Source: Bacillota bacterium
GTDB taxonomy: Bacteria > Bacillota > Clostridia > DSM-8532
NCBI GenBank assembly: GCA_023443745.1
Contig: JAEZTB010000008.1
Coordinates: 62,001 to 126,000 of the forward strand
DNA length: 64,000 nucleotides
Direction of reading: 5' to 3'
The notes below the pieces were generated by a model. It was not told where the DNA came from, did no database searches, and saw only the letters and a program-made list of their open reading frames with translations. Positions 46,269 to 56,528 of this stretch are shown piece by piece (position 1 is the stretch's first letter; each line of letters opens with the position of its first letter). The translations under genes and the position numbers were made by a program.

Positions 46269-47324
46269 TTATTGAATCTTGACATTTTTGAGATCCGGCA
46301 CAATCTCAATCCAGGTCTGACCCCTGTTGAGGACAATAGGCTTGCCATCCTCAGTTGTATAGGAAGTTTGTGCATCCCTGGCCTTTTTGGACCATTGAAT
46401 GGGGATAGCCTTGCCACCTGTTATATAGTATCCCTTGCCGGAGCCGATGTTTTTAAGATTTCGCCTGCCCTCGGGATCTTTCTCGATAAGAGGAGAGGCA
46501 ATCTCTTGAATAATAATATTAGCAGCCTTTACCTGCCCTTCAGTATTTCGTTCAATATGGGGCTTCCCCATCCTCATTCTGTCATAAACGCCTGCTTCTT
46601 CGTTATAGATAAAGCCGCAGGTGCTGCCGCTTGAAGCAAACTTAATAAAAATGTCCACGGCTTTTTGTTCTGTTTCAGGTATCACCAGATCGTCGTGGTA
46701 CTGAAAGGGAAATGGCTTCTGAGGTTCAGTCCGATACTTCAGACGGGTAATCTGCTCTTTAATCCGATCCTTGGAGGTATAGGTATCCTGCCAGTTCTTT
46801 ATATCCTTGGTTAGATCCCAAAAGGCATCACCATTAGCTAAACCATTGATTGTCTGTATTTTCAGCTTCTGAATATCTTTCTTGGCGTACTCGCTGCCCC
46901 CCACATGGGTATAAACAGCATCATACTCCATGGCGTAGTCCAAAAAATAATGCCTTGAGCTTCGAACAGGCCCCACCATTTCAGGCATAGTCCCCCAAAA
47001 GAAAGCCATATAGCGTGTTATATTGTATTCAACCAGCATCTCATAGACAATTTGAGCCTGGCTGATCCCGCCCTGAGGGAGAACCCTATCCCCCTGATTG
47101 TCGATCATGACCGCAACCGGCCTTACAGAAGAATCAGGAACAACAAAGTCATGGCCATAGGGCGGTTCTGTAGGAACCGGCTCTTCAGGCTTTGGTGAAT
47201 CAGTAGGAGCAGTCGTCACAGGTGTTTCTGTATTTGTCGAGACCTGTTCCGGCTTTGATCCGCAAGAGGCTGCCAGAACAAGCACCATTGACAAAGAAAG
47301 CATAAGAATAGTCTTCTTAAGCAT
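46269..47324 (-). CDS. DUF3048-domain lipoprotein (YerB-like)
   Basis: A 351-residue surface lipoprotein. Signal peptide MLKKTILMLSLSMVLVLAASC has its lipobox Cys at position 21. A Thr/Pro/Glu-rich linker (about 22-56) leads into the DUF3048 domain (RPVAVMIDNQGDRVLPQGGI, GPVRSSRHYFLDYAMEYDAV). The biochemical role of the family is unknown. Single-gene transcript with its own terminator. Confidence 0.9.
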   Translation of the reverse strand: MLKKTILMLSLSMVLVLAASCGSKPEQVSTNTETPVTTAPTDSPKPEEPVPTEPPYGHDFVVPDSSVRPVAVMIDNQGDRVLPQGGISQAQIVYEMLVEYNITRYMAFFWGTMPEMVGPVRSSRHYFLDYAMEYDAVYTHVGGSEYAKKDIQKLKIQTINGLANGDAFWDLTKDIKNWQDTYTSKDRIKEQITRLKYRTEPQKPFPFQYHDDLVIPETEQKAVDIFIKFASSGSTCGFIYNEEAGVYDRMRMGKPHIERNTEGQVKAANIIIQEIASPLIEKDPEGRRNLKNIGSGKGYYITGGKAIPIQWSKKARDAQTSYTTEDGKPIVLNRGQTWIEIVPDLKNVKIQ

Positions 47325-47362
47325 AGTCTGACGCTCACCTCATTTTCATAGGTATAGGGATG

Positions 47363-47426
47363 ATCGAAATTAAACTTCCGATCAATCCTCCGGCAAAAGC
47401 AGAAGAATCGGAAGTTCTATTTCGAT
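47363..47426 (-). terminator. Long hairpin/terminator after the DUF1292 gene
   Basis: Two 20-bp arms, 47363-47382 and 47407-47426, pair except for two central mismatches (ATCGAAAT + AACTTCCGAT against ATCGGAAGTT + ATTTCGAT) with a 24-nt loop. It starts 26 bp after the DUF1292 stop. The T-run is short, so it may act mainly as a 3'-end stabiliser. Confidence 0.6.
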
Positions 47427-47451
47427 TGCTCCTCAAATGAGTGATTATGCT

Positions 47452-47766
47452 CTATTCAAGCTCATCCTCGTCATCTTCTTCGTCAATCTGCTCTTGGAAG
47501 GCTTCGAAAGCTTTTTCAAGCTCTTCTTCATCTTCTACGGGAACAAGGTACTCTTCGTCGCCACTCTTTTCAATCTTCATGATAATGACTTCAGAGCCGC
47601 ATTCCTCATCGTCACAGCCGCAGGAATCACAGCCGCAGCCGTCCCCGTCGACAGGAAGCAGTACAACATATTCGTTGTCATCCACTAATACTGTGTCAAG
47701 ATACTCACATTTGATGGAATCTCCATCTTCTCCGGTTAATTCGATGATTTCATTTTCGTAATCCAT
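47452..47766 (-). CDS. DUF1292-family protein
   Basis: A 104-residue very acidic protein. The DUF1292 core is ENEIIELTGEDGDSIKCEYL with VLVDDNEYVVLLPVDG. It then has a cysteine cluster CGCDSCGCDDEEC (possible metal site) and a long Glu/Asp C-terminal helix. The family sits next to ruvX in many Firmicutes, as here. The ATG at 47766 has AAAGGAG upstream. Function unknown. Confidence 0.88.
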   Translation of the reverse strand: MDYENEIIELTGEDGDSIKCEYLDTVLVDDNEYVVLLPVDGDGCGCDSCGCDDEECGSEVIIMKIEKSGDEEYLVPVEDEEELEKAFEAFQEQIDEEDDEDELE

Positions 47767-47799
47767 CGTTTTTCTCCTTTCAGTTTCTTCCAAGGGCCC

Positions 47800-48216
47800 T
47801 TAACTTTTTGAATCCAAGTACCCTTGAAGAATAAAGGCAGCCGCCATTTGGTCGATCCTGCCCTTTTGATTTCTCGCACTAATACCCATATCGTGCATGG
47901 CTCGTTGGGCCATAACGGTGGTAAGCCTTTCATCCCAGGATATAATATCGGTCTGAGGCATTTCATGTTCCAAAAGCTTCATGAAATCTCTGGTTTTTAA
48001 TTCCCGTTCCCCAACCGACCCATCCATATTGCGAGGAATTCCCACCACTATGGCGCTGCATTCCATGGTGTCAACAAGCTCGCGTATCCGCTGGATAGGC
48101 TTTTGGATATCGTTTTTCCATTTTATTGTTTCCAGCATTTGTGCCGTCAATCCCAACGGATCACTCACTGCGACGCCAATTCTGACATCACCATAGTCGA
48201 TACATAATATGCGCAT
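47800..48216 (-). CDS. ruvX: RuvX/YqgF Holliday-junction-resolvase-fold nuclease
   Basis: A 138-residue RNase H-fold protein with the catalytic Asp in MRILCIDYGDVRIGVAVSDP, the Glu/Asp strand IVVGIPRNMDGSVG, DERLTTVMAQRAM and the final Asp in KGRIDQMAAAFILQ. In bacteria it trims the 5' end of pre-16S rRNA. The ATG at 48216 is preceded by GGAG; an ATG 12 bp upstream contains that site. Confidence 0.93.
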   Translation of the reverse strand: MRILCIDYGDVRIGVAVSDPLGLTAQMLETIKWKNDIQKPIQRIRELVDTMECSAIVVGIPRNMDGSVGERELKTRDFMKLLEHEMPQTDIISWDERLTTVMAQRAMHDMGISARNQKGRIDQMAAAFILQGYLDSKS

Positions 48217-48255
48217 AAAATGCTCCATTTATAGCTTTTTTTTAATGACAAAAAA

Positions 48256-48276
48256 GCAGGGATTGGTAATCCCTGC
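48256..48276 (-). terminator. Terminator of the glycolytic operon
   Basis: A perfect 9-bp stem GCAGGGATT/AATCCCTGC with a 3-nt loop and TTTTTTG on the minus strand, 36 bp after gpmI. Confidence 0.92.
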
Positions 48277-48311
48277 CTCAATCATAACCCATCTTTTTTT
48301 AAAAATCAAGA

Positions 48312-49949
48312 CTACAGAATCTCGATCATTGTCTTTTCCCAGATATCCGGCGCTTCGTAACCTAACAAATTGACAACGGTAGAAGCGATGTTGGCTAGCC
48401 CGAAATCACCCTCAACAAGGCGATATTTCCCAGCATTTGAAGCATCATAAATGATAAAAGGAACCTTGTTAAGAGTATGACTTGTCTTCGCCTTAAATCC
48501 TCCGGCGGAATTGGTCTTGGCCTTCCCTGTTTTCTTATCCACTTCATACATCTCATCAGCGTTACCGTGATCGGCTGTGATGATCATCATGCCACCCAAC
48601 TTTTGAATAACAGGAAGAAGCCTTCCGATACAAAGATCAACCGTTTCAACTGCAATTTTTGCCGCTTGATAATTTCCTGTATGGCCCACCATATCACCAT
48701 TGGCAAAATTGAGTCGTGCAAATTTGTAATTACCTGTCTTGAGTAGCTCAATCATCTTATCGGTAATCTCAGCGGCTTTCATCCAGGGTCTTTGCTCAAA
48801 GGGGATGATATCTGAAGGAATCTCCACATAGGTCTCCAAGATCTCATCAAATTTACCGGAGTTGTTGCCATTCCAGAAATAGGTCACATGACCAAATTTC
48901 TGAGTTTCCGCAATAGCAAGCTGACTTACTCCTGTCTTGGCCAGATATTCGCCCATGGTGTTCTTAATTGAAGGAGGGTTGACTAGATAGCGACTGGGAA
49001 TATGGAGGTCTCCATCATATTCCAGCATGCCGGCGTAGGTCACCTGGGGCCATCTCTTCCGGTCAAAACGGCTAAAATCAGCATCCTGGAATGCCCGGGT
49101 AATTTCAATGGCACGATCACCACGGAAGTTAAAGAAAACAACACTGTCTCCGTCATTAATAGTACCCACAGGCTTGCCATTTTCTCCAATTACAAAAGCA
49201 GGAAGATCCTGGTCAATTGCGTTGGTTTCTTTTCTCAAGGTTTCAATAGCTTCCTGCGCTGAACCAAATAGACGTCCTTCACCCAACACATGGGTGTACC
49301 ATCCGCGTTCAACCATACTCCAGTTGGCCTCATAACGATCCATGGTAATGAACATGCGTCCGCCGCCACTGGCTATCTTTATGTCAAAGCCCTCATCTCT
49401 GAGCTCATCCAGGAAGGCTTCAAAGGGAAGAACATATTCAAGGGCCGAAGTTTCACCAACATCCCGGCCATCGAGCAGAATATGCACCCGAACCGTTTTG
49501 ACACCTTCATTCTTGGCCTGACGTATCATGGCTTTCAGGTGATCCATATGTGAATGTACATTGCCGTCACTGAACAATCCTATAAAATGAAGTGTGGAAG
49601 CTCTGGCGATGCAATTCTGCCGGATCTCCCCCCAACCTTTACCTTGGAACATGGTTCCGGTTTCAATGGCTTCTGTTACAAGCTTTGCACCTTGAGCAAA
49701 TACTTGCCCGGCACCAATGGCATTATGTCCGACTTCGGAATTACCCATGTCGTCATCACTGGGAAGGCCTACGGCTTTCCCATGAGCCTTTAAGAGAGTA
49801 TTGGGGCATTCTTTTATCAGTCTGTCCAAATAGGGCTTATAGGCATCGTTTACCGCATTACCGACGGTTTCTTCTGTAATACCTACTCCATCCATTACCA
49901 CAAGTAGGATGGGACCCTCACAGGGGCTATAACCATTCTTTTTAAGCAT
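48312..49949 (-). CDS. gpmI: 2,3-bisphosphoglycerate-independent phosphoglycerate mutase
   Basis: The 545-residue Mn-dependent enzyme interconverts 3- and 2-phosphoglycerate. It has the alkaline-phosphatase-like metal site (ILLVVMDGVGI) and the phosphorylated Ser71 in DMGNSEVGH. ADHGNADEMYE is the C-terminal metal motif. It is slightly longer than the usual 510 residues. Last gene of the cluster gap-pgk-tpiA-gpmI; enolase is not adjacent. Confidence 0.97.
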   Translation of the reverse strand: MLKKNGYSPCEGPILLVVMDGVGITEETVGNAVNDAYKPYLDRLIKECPNTLLKAHGKAVGLPSDDDMGNSEVGHNAIGAGQVFAQGAKLVTEAIETGTMFQGKGWGEIRQNCIARASTLHFIGLFSDGNVHSHMDHLKAMIRQAKNEGVKTVRVHILLDGRDVGETSALEYVLPFEAFLDELRDEGFDIKIASGGGRMFITMDRYEANWSMVERGWYTHVLGEGRLFGSAQEAIETLRKETNAIDQDLPAFVIGENGKPVGTINDGDSVVFFNFRGDRAIEITRAFQDADFSRFDRKRWPQVTYAGMLEYDGDLHIPSRYLVNPPSIKNTMGEYLAKTGVSQLAIAETQKFGHVTYFWNGNNSGKFDEILETYVEIPSDIIPFEQRPWMKAAEITDKMIELLKTGNYKFARLNFANGDMVGHTGNYQAAKIAVETVDLCIGRLLPVIQKLGGMMIITADHGNADEMYEVDKKTGKAKTNSAGGFKAKTSHTLNKVPFIIYDASNAGKYRLVEGDFGLANIASTVVNLLGYEAPDIWEKTMIEIL

Positions 49950-50040
49950 ATTTTCATCTTACCTTTCTTAAGCTTTACGGAGTAAAGCGCGTGCGATCAA
50001 GCGGCAGGTGTATGTGAAGTAAACACCGTTATGCGCAAAA

Positions 50041-50069
50041 CCCTCCGGAACTTATAAGAAGCCGGAGGG
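50041..50069 (-). terminator. Hairpin between tpiA and gpmI (partial terminator)
   Basis: A perfect 8-bp G+C-rich stem CCCTCCGG/CCGGAGGG with a 13-nt loop, followed by TTTT on the minus strand. It lies 23 bp after tpiA. gpmI either has its own promoter or is reached by read-through. Confidence 0.65.
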
Positions 50070-50091
50070 CATAGCATTATACAAATAATGT

Positions 50092-50853
50092 TTAAGCGTC
50101 ATGCTTGACAATCTTCTCAAATGCATCAAGCTTGAGGCTCGCACCGCCAACGAGGCCGCCGTCTATGTTTGGCATACCAAAGAGCACCTTTGCATTACCC
50201 GCATTAACACTGCCACCATAGAGGATACGTGTCTTCTCTGCAACATCCTTGCCGTACAACTCAACAAGAAGCTGACGAATAATTGCACAGACCTCTTCGG
50301 CCTGATCGTCCGTTGCCGTTTTACCGGTTCCGATAGCCCAGATAGGCTCATATGCAATAACAAGATTGGAAACTTCTTCGGCTGTAATACCAAGTAAAGC
50401 GACCTTAATCTGGTAACGCACATGCTCAGCGGTAACTCCTTGTTCCCTTTGGGTGAGAGACTCACCGCAGCAGATAATGGGCAGCATGCCGGCATCCAGA
50501 ATAGCTCTTGCCTTTTTATTGATCATTTCATTTGTCTCGCCGAAGTACTCACGTCTTTCGGAGTGGCCGATGATCACATAGGAAACATCCAATTCTTTAA
50601 GCATAGCGCAGGAAACCTCACCGGTAAAGGCACCATTAGCCTCCCAGTGCACGTTTTGTGCCGCAACCTTAATGTTGGAGCCCTTGGCAGCTTCAACAGC
50701 ACCAGGAATACAAACAGATGGAACCCCTATAACTACCTCAGAAGTAGCGCCGGCTACGAGCCCCTTAAGGCCATTAACAAATTCAACGGCTTCCTTTGGA
50801 GTTTTATTCATTTTCCAGTTGCCTGCCGCCATAATAACGCGTTGTTTAGACAT
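50092..50853 (-). CDS. tpiA: Triosephosphate isomerase
   Basis: The 253-residue TIM-barrel enzyme interconverts dihydroxyacetone phosphate and glyceraldehyde 3-phosphate. The catalytic set is complete: Lys14 in GNWKMNK, His97 in IIGHSERREYFGE, Glu169 in AYEPIWAIGTG. The phosphate loop YGGSVNAGNA is present. It follows pgk by 55 bp. Confidence 0.98.
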   Translation of the reverse strand: MSKQRVIMAAGNWKMNKTPKEAVEFVNGLKGLVAGATSEVVIGVPSVCIPGAVEAAKGSNIKVAAQNVHWEANGAFTGEVSCAMLKELDVSYVIIGHSERREYFGETNEMINKKARAILDAGMLPIICCGESLTQREQGVTAEHVRYQIKVALLGITAEEVSNLVIAYEPIWAIGTGKTATDDQAEEVCAIIRQLLVELYGKDVAEKTRILYGGSVNAGNAKVLFGMPNIDGGLVGGASLKLDAFEKIVKHDA

Positions 50854-50908
50854 TTTTATTTTCCGTCCTTTCGATTCGCTTAATACTTATTTTCCTTCCG
50901 ATTGCTCC

Positions 50909-52105
50909 TTACTTCTTCTCGTTAAGAACAGCAATACCGGGAAGCTCTTTGCCTTCAAGGAATTCCAGGGATGCACCGCCGCCAGTGGAAATATGAGTGA
51001 TCTTATCGGCAAAGCCAAGCTGCTCAACAGCTGCTGCCGAATCACCGCCGCCTACGATGGAAGTAGCCCCTGAATTAGCCAGAGCCTCTGCCACCTTCTT
51101 GGTGCCTATTGCGAATTTCTCCATTTCAAACACGCCCATGGGACCATTCCAAACAACAGTCTTGGCATCCTTAATGGCATTTGAGAAAAGCTCAATGGTC
51201 TTTGCTCCGATATCAAGGCCCATCCATCCATCAGGAATAGCATCGGAAGCTACGGTCTTTGACTCGGTATCAGCCTTGAACTCCTTACCTACTACGTTGT
51301 CAACAGGCAAAAGCAAGCTAACGCCCTTTTCCTTTGCCTTTGCCAGAAGGCTATTGGCCAGATCCAGCTTATCCATTTCACAAATGGAGGTACCGATATT
51401 ATGGCCCTGAGCCTTTAAGAAGGTGTAAGCCATGCCTCCGCCAATAATAAGGGTATCAACCTTATCCAGGAGATTTTCAATAACGCTGATCTTATCAGAA
51501 ACCTTGGCGCCGCCGAGGATGGCAACAAAAGGTCTTTCGGGATTATCAAGAGCCTTGCCCATGAAATCCAGCTCTTTTTTAATAAGAAAACCACAGCAGG
51601 AAGGGAGGTAGTCAGCTAGGCCCGCTGTTGAAGCGTGAGCTCTGTGAGCTGTTCCAAAAGCATCATTGACATAAATTTCTGCAAGGGTTGAAAGCTCCTT
51701 CGCGAAGGCCGGGTCATTTTTCTCCTCTTCCTTGTGAAAGCGAACATTCTCGAGCATTAAAACTTCGCCTTCCTTGAGATTGGCTGCCTTGGCCTTGGCA
51801 TCCTCACCAATGACATCAGCGGCTAAAACAACTTCCTTGCCTAAAAGTTCACTTAAGCGCTTAGCTGCAGGCTTCATGCTGTATTTGGTCTCAGGGCCGT
51901 TCTTAGGTCTTCCCAAGTGAGATACAAGGATTAATTTTCCGCCGTTCTCAATAATATGGCGAATTGTGGGAAGAGCGCCTTCGATCCTCTTATCATCTGT
52001 TATGTTGCCCTCTGCATCCAGGGGTACATTAAAGTCCACGCGAGCTATAACGCGCTTGCCCTTAACGTTCATGTCTGAAATACTCATTTTGTTTTTCATA
52101 CTCAT
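50909..52105 (-). CDS. pgk: Phosphoglycerate kinase
   Basis: The 398-residue two-domain kinase makes ATP from 1,3-bisphosphoglycerate. Conserved segments are [15 protein letters not shown] at the N-terminus, LVSHLGRPK, and [16 protein letters not shown] with the nucleotide loop [15 protein letters not shown]. Three Met codons lie close together at the start; 52105 is nearest the AAGGAG. It is 217 bp after gap, behind a strong terminator. Confidence 0.97.
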   Translation of the reverse strand: MSMKNKMSISDMNVKGKRVIARVDFNVPLDAEGNITDDKRIEGALPTIRHIIENGGKLILVSHLGRPKNGPETKYSMKPAAKRLSELLGKEVVLAADVIGEDAKAKAANLKEGEVLMLENVRFHKEEEKNDPAFAKELSTLAEIYVNDAFGTAHRAHASTAGLADYLPSCCGFLIKKELDFMGKALDNPERPFVAILGGAKVSDKISVIENLLDKVDTLIIGGGMAYTFLKAQGHNIGTSICEMDKLDLANSLLAKAKEKGVSLLLPVDNVVGKEFKADTESKTVASDAIPDGWMGLDIGAKTIELFSNAIKDAKTVVWNGPMGVFEMEKFAIGTKKVAEALANSGATSIVGGGDSAAAVEQLGFADKITHISTGGGASLEFLEGKELPGIAVLNEKK

Positions 52106-52268
52106 GGAATAAACAACTCCTTCTAGAGTGATTAAAAATTATGGAAATTTAAAATATTAAAATATTCCAAAGACCTTATTTATTTTACCTTATTTAAAGA
52201 ATATTTTTCAACCTATAACCTGATAAGCTAAAATTTTTATCCAATTTATCAGCCCTCGACCGTAAAAA

Positions 52269-52294
52269 GGAGCAGCTTCAAAAGAAACCGCTCC
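52269..52294 (-). terminator. Terminator after gap
   Basis: GGAGC...GCTCC with inner GGTTTC/GAAGCT pairing, followed by TTTTTA on the minus strand, 29 bp after gap. gap is therefore expressed in part on its own, and pgk needs read-through or a promoter in 52106-52268. Confidence 0.8.
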
Positions 52295-52322
52295 TCAAAA
52301 TACTTAGAGATTAAGCTTTCAG

Positions 52323-53345
<1,023 letters not shown>

Positions 53346-53395
53346 CTAGAAAAACATATTGAAATTTGTTAAAGTAATCACAAAATTCACAGATT

Positions 53396-53424
53396 ATTTT
53401 ATATTATTTAATATTCTTTTTCAA
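53396..53424 (-). promoter_or_regulatory. Promoter of gap
   Basis: Minus-strand -35 TTGAAA (53419-53424) and -10 TAAAAT (53396-53401) with a 17-bp spacer, 63 bp upstream of the gap start. The long AT-rich leader shows no repressor site I recognise. Confidence 0.65.
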
Positions 53425-53503
53425 GGACTTTCTAGAAATTTTGTCCTTACTGGATAAAAAACATCCGCATTCTGAATATTAACTGTGCTAACTGATGAAC
53501 TCT

Positions 53504-54292
53504 TTATCCATGCTGGCGCATACTCTCGTAGAGCAGCATAGCAGAAGCTATGGAAGCATTTAGGGATTCTGCCCTTCCAGCCATAGGAATCATGACCTTC
53601 CTGTCAGACAACTCCAGCATACACTCTGAAAGGCCATTCCCCTCGTTTCCAATAACAAGGGCTATTCTCTTTGAAAGATCAGCTTCCCAGCAAGGTACAG
53701 CCTCCCGGGGATGAGCTGCAAGAATGGAGATATTTCTTTTTTTCAGCTCTTCCAGTGTTGCGTAAATATCTTCGCATACAAGTACAGGAAGATGAAAGAG
53801 CGATCCCATGGTAGACCGGACGACTTTGGGATTATAAGGTTCTACACAGTCTTTTGAAAGGAGGACGGCATCAAAACCACAGGCATCGGCTGTCCGGATA
53901 ATGGTTCCAACGTTTCCTGGGTCCTGTAAGCCTTCCAGAGCAATTATTCTGCTAACCTTGGATAGAATCCCTGCCTCATCATGAAGCGGAAGCTCAACAA
54001 CAGCTATGAGCCCTTGAGGGGTTTGGGTCTCACTTACTCGTTTAAAAAGCTCATCCGGCAATACAATGATCTTGTGATGAGGAAATCTGGCCAGAAAGGG
54101 CTCACTTTTTTCTAGAAGACCATCCGATAAAACAAAATATCGAATAGCAGCACCAAAATCCGCAGCATCGGTTACCAGCCGGACACCTTCTAAAAGGAGG
54201 GCTTTTTCTTTTTGCCTCCCTTTTTTATCAGCAAGGGATCGCAGCTCTTTTATGATAGGATTCGATGCCGATGTAATTCGGGTGTGATTCAT
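53504..54292 (-). CDS. TrmH/SpoU-family rRNA/tRNA 2'-O-methyltransferase
   Basis: The 262-residue protein has an N-terminal substrate-binding domain (ITSASNPIIKELRSLADKKG) and a SPOUT knot domain. Motif 1 is ALEGLQDPGNVGTIIRTADA, motif 2 LVIGNEGNGLSECM and motif 3 IPMAGRAESLNASIASAMLL. It methylates ribose in rRNA or tRNA; the exact site is unknown. It follows rplT by about 100 bp, a common clostridial arrangement. Confidence 0.92.
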   Translation of the reverse strand: MNHTRITSASNPIIKELRSLADKKGRQKEKALLLEGVRLVTDAADFGAAIRYFVLSDGLLEKSEPFLARFPHHKIIVLPDELFKRVSETQTPQGLIAVVELPLHDEAGILSKVSRIIALEGLQDPGNVGTIIRTADACGFDAVLLSKDCVEPYNPKVVRSTMGSLFHLPVLVCEDIYATLEELKKRNISILAAHPREAVPCWEADLSKRIALVIGNEGNGLSECMLELSDRKVMIPMAGRAESLNASIASAMLLYESMRQHG

Positions 54293-54340
54293 AAAGATGA
54301 GCCTCCGATGGAAAACAGTAATAGTCTCAGCCTGCTAAAA

Positions 54341-54368
54341 AAGTCCCATCACTTTTGGTGAGGGACTT
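54341..54368 (-). terminator. Terminator of the infC-rpmI-rplT operon
   Basis: AAGTCCCTCAC/GTGATGGGACTT (one bulged base) followed by TTTTT on the minus strand, 27 bp after rplT. Confidence 0.85.
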
Positions 54369-54394
54369 TAAGTTTACCTTTTTAAGCGGGATAA

Positions 54395-54739
54395 TTATCT
54401 TACCTTTTCTACAAGTGACTTGAAGCCTGCTGCATCATTAACAGCCATGTCGGCAAGAACCTTTCTGTTTAAAGAAATGCCTGACTTTCTAAGGGCATTC
54501 ATGAACTTGCTATAGGATAGTCCATTCATACGGGCAGCAGCATTGATACGTGCGATCCAAAGCTTTCTGAACTCACGTTTCTTTTGCTTTCTATCCCTGA
54601 ACGCATAGTTAAGGGACTTCATAACTGCTTGATTAGCAACTCTATACAGCTTGCTCTTTGCTCCAAAATAGCCCTTCGCAAGCTTGAGGATTTTTTTATG
54701 TCTTGCGCGAGTGCGCACTCCACCTTTAACTCGGGACAT
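54395..54739 (-). CDS. rplT: Ribosomal protein L20
   Basis: The 114-residue 23S rRNA-binding assembly protein of the 50S subunit. The basic N-terminal helix [20 protein letters not shown] and the globular part [20 protein letters not shown] are typical. In Firmicutes L20 feeds back on the infC leader, where an attenuator is visible here. Confidence 0.98.
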   Translation of the reverse strand: MSRVKGGVRTRARHKKILKLAKGYFGAKSKLYRVANQAVMKSLNYAFRDRKQKKREFRKLWIARINAAARMNGLSYSKFMNALRKSGISLNRKVLADMAVNDAAGFKSLVEKVR

Positions 54740-54763
54740 CGTTTAACACCTCTCTCTTATTGT

Positions 54764-54961
54764 TTATGCGTAGGGCAGCATCTGCTTGATGGTAGCAGCA
54801 TTTGCATCGGATGCAACTGAATCTTTACGAAGATTTCTCTTCCTCTTGGTTGACTTTTTTGTGAGGATATGATTCTTATAACCTTGAGTTCTAATGACCT
54901 TTCCGGTAGCTGAAAGCTTAAATCTTTTCTTCGAACCACTATGGCTCTTAAGCTTTGGCAT
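54764..54961 (-). CDS. rpmI: Ribosomal protein L35
   Basis: The 65-residue protein begins [20 protein letters not shown] and is strongly basic. It has normal length and lies in the standard infC-rpmI-rplT order. Confidence 0.98.
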   Translation of the reverse strand: MPKLKSHSGSKKRFKLSATGKVIRTQGYKNHILTKKSTKRKRNLRKDSVASDANAATIKQMLPYA

Positions 54962-54980
54962 ATGACTAACCTCCCTTATC

Positions 54981-55496
54981 TTATTTTTTATGGGGACTTA
55001 ATATCATGGACATTGTCCTGCCTTCCATAACAGGCGGTCTATCCACTTTCCCAAACTCCTTGACGGTTTCGGCAAACTTATTCAGAACCTCACGACCTAA
55101 GGTTGAATAGGCAATTTCACGACCCCTAAAACGGATTGAGATTTTAACCTTATCACCCTCTTCAAGGAATTTCATGGCGTTCTTTGCTTTGAAGTTATAG
55201 TCATGATCTTCAATTTTGGCTGAAAGTCTCAATTCTTTTACTTCAATAATATTCTGCTTTTTTTTGGCCTCTTTCTCTTTCTTATTCTGTTCGTAGAGAA
55301 ATTTCCCGTAATCCATTATCTTGCAAACAGGCGGGTTCGCATTGGGAGATATCTTTACCAGATCTAATTCCCTTTCGTTTGCTTTAAGCTGAGCCTCTCT
55401 AGCAGAGACGACTCCAATCATGGTGCCATCCGCGTCGATTAAACGTACTTCCTTGTCACGAATTAATGAATTGATCTGTGTCTGGTCCTTGCTAAT
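54981..55496 (-). CDS. infC: Translation initiation factor IF-3 (probable AUU start)
   Basis: A 171-residue two-domain factor. The N-domain contains [20 protein letters not shown], then a Lys-rich linker, then the C-domain [20 protein letters not shown]. It prevents 50S joining and checks the start codon. The only plausible start is ATT at 55494-55496, eight bases after GGAGG, giving [14 protein letters not shown] at 55505 overlaps the ribosome binding site. AUU starts let IF-3 autoregulate its own translation in other bacteria. Confidence 0.95.
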   Translation of the reverse strand: MSKDQTQINSLIRDKEVRLIDADGTMIGVVSAREAQLKANERELDLVKISPNANPPVCKIMDYGKFLYEQNKKEKEAKKKQNIIEVKELRLSAKIEDHDYNFKAKNAMKFLEEGDKVKISIRFRGREIAYSTLGREVLNKFAETVKEFGKVDRPPVMEGRTMSMILSPHKK

Positions 55497-55586
55497 AAAA
55501 AACACCTCCGAATAAATTTGAACCTTTCGCTTTCGAGCAGGAACCTAGCTGCTCACGAAAACAAGCCGCGACTCGTAAACAAAAAA

Positions 55587-55680
55587 CAGGTGAAGCGCAT
55601 ATCTCACCTGCTTTAAATGCCAAAAACGAATCTTAAAGATTACGCTATTGACCCGTCAGCTTTAGCCGAACAAGGTGAGA
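55587..55680 (-). promoter_or_regulatory. infC leader: attenuator with competing pairings (L20-type)
   Basis: Transcribed on the minus strand between the infC promoter and gene. A terminator hairpin (CAGGTGA/TCACCTG, 55587-55610, followed by TTTTTTG) lies about 90 bp before infC. Upstream in the leader, TCTCACCT (55673-55680) can pair with AGGTGAGA (55602-55609) in the terminator's first arm, or its TCT can instead join AGAAGC-AGT-GCTTCT (55678-55692). These exclusive pairings fit transcription attenuation, as known for the L20-controlled B. subtilis leader. Confidence 0.65.
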
Positions 55681-55709
55681 AGCACTGCTTCTGCTTGATT
55701 ACCTCATAT

Positions 55710-55738
55710 AATATACAACATGATCGGGAACCTGTCAA
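55710..55738 (-). promoter_or_regulatory. Sigma-A promoter of infC operon
   Basis: Consensus -35 TTGACA (55733-55738) and -10 TATATT (55710-55715) with a 17-bp spacer on the minus strand. The start near 55703 gives a leader of about 205 nt. Confidence 0.85.
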
Positions 55739-55786
55739 GCTATTTTTGTTGGACTGCTATTTTTGTTGGACCAACTGTCCCCTTCC

Positions 55787-56443
55787 CTATTTTCTTAAGA
55801 AAAATACGATTCCAATAAAATGGCTGAGTGCACCAAGATTAACGAAGAAATGCCAGACCATGTGGTAAAACCTTACCCCTTTTTTAGCATAGAAATAAAC
55901 TCCAGCAGAATACAATATGCCTCCTAAGGTGATTAAGACAAGCAAGGGTGTTGGGGCCTTGGCCAAAAAGATGGGCATAAAAAAGATGATGGTCCAGCCC
56001 ATGACAAGATAGATCGTTACGCTTACCTTGGGAATGGAATGCTTTGAGATGGATTTGTACAGAATACCAAAAAGCACCATTCCCCATTGAACGACAGTAA
56101 TAAGTATCCCTTGCCAGCCTCCGATAATAGAAAGTGCTATAGGGGTATAGGTCCCTGCAATAGCCACATAGATAAAAATATGGTCAAGAATTTTGAATAT
56201 TTTCTTATGCCTGGTTCCTGAAGCCATAACATGGTAAAGAGTAGAAGCCAAAAGCATTAGAAAAACTGATATAACAAACAGGCTTACTCCTATCGCATCG
56301 ATGACTCCGCCTTTGACATAAGCTCTTATTGATGCATAAGGCAAAGCTAGCAAAGCCAACGCCGCCATGGGGCCATGGGTTGTTGCGTTGGCTATTTCTT
56401 CACCCAAGCTGTAAATCACATTTTTGACATTTGTTTCTTCCAC
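55787..56443 (-). CDS. Hemolysin III family (PAQR-type) membrane protein
   Basis: A 218-residue protein with seven hydrophobic helices and the metal-site residues of the family: SLYHVM-like segment (LLASTLYHVMASG), DHIFIYVAIAGTYTP after the third helix, and MVWHFFVNLGALSHFIG near the end. Bacterial members are probably lipid hydrolases rather than toxins. Single gene. Confidence 0.9.
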   Translation of the reverse strand: MEETNVKNVIYSLGEEIANATTHGPMAALALLALPYASIRAYVKGGVIDAIGVSLFVISVFLMLLASTLYHVMASGTRHKKIFKILDHIFIYVAIAGTYTPIALSIIGGWQGILITVVQWGMVLFGILYKSISKHSIPKVSVTIYLVMGWTIIFFMPIFLAKAPTPLLVLITLGGILYSAGVYFYAKKGVRFYHMVWHFFVNLGALSHFIGIVFFLRK

Positions 56444-56528
56444 GGTATCCTTCCTTTATCTATTTCCTGTATTATGATTATACCATGCTTTTTCCTATGT
56501 ATTCTAATTATCGACTTCGCAATGTGCT

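Noticed and set aside
47441..47761. Serine-rich open frame on the plus strand
   Set aside because: It is the mirror of the Glu/Asp-rich DUF1292 gene (GAA/GAT codons read as TTC/ATC), not a gene.
55587..55610. Terminator belonging to the hemolysin III family gene
   Set aside because: A consensus promoter (55710-55738) lies between that gene and the hairpin, so the hairpin is in the infC leader; it may still stop read-through as well.
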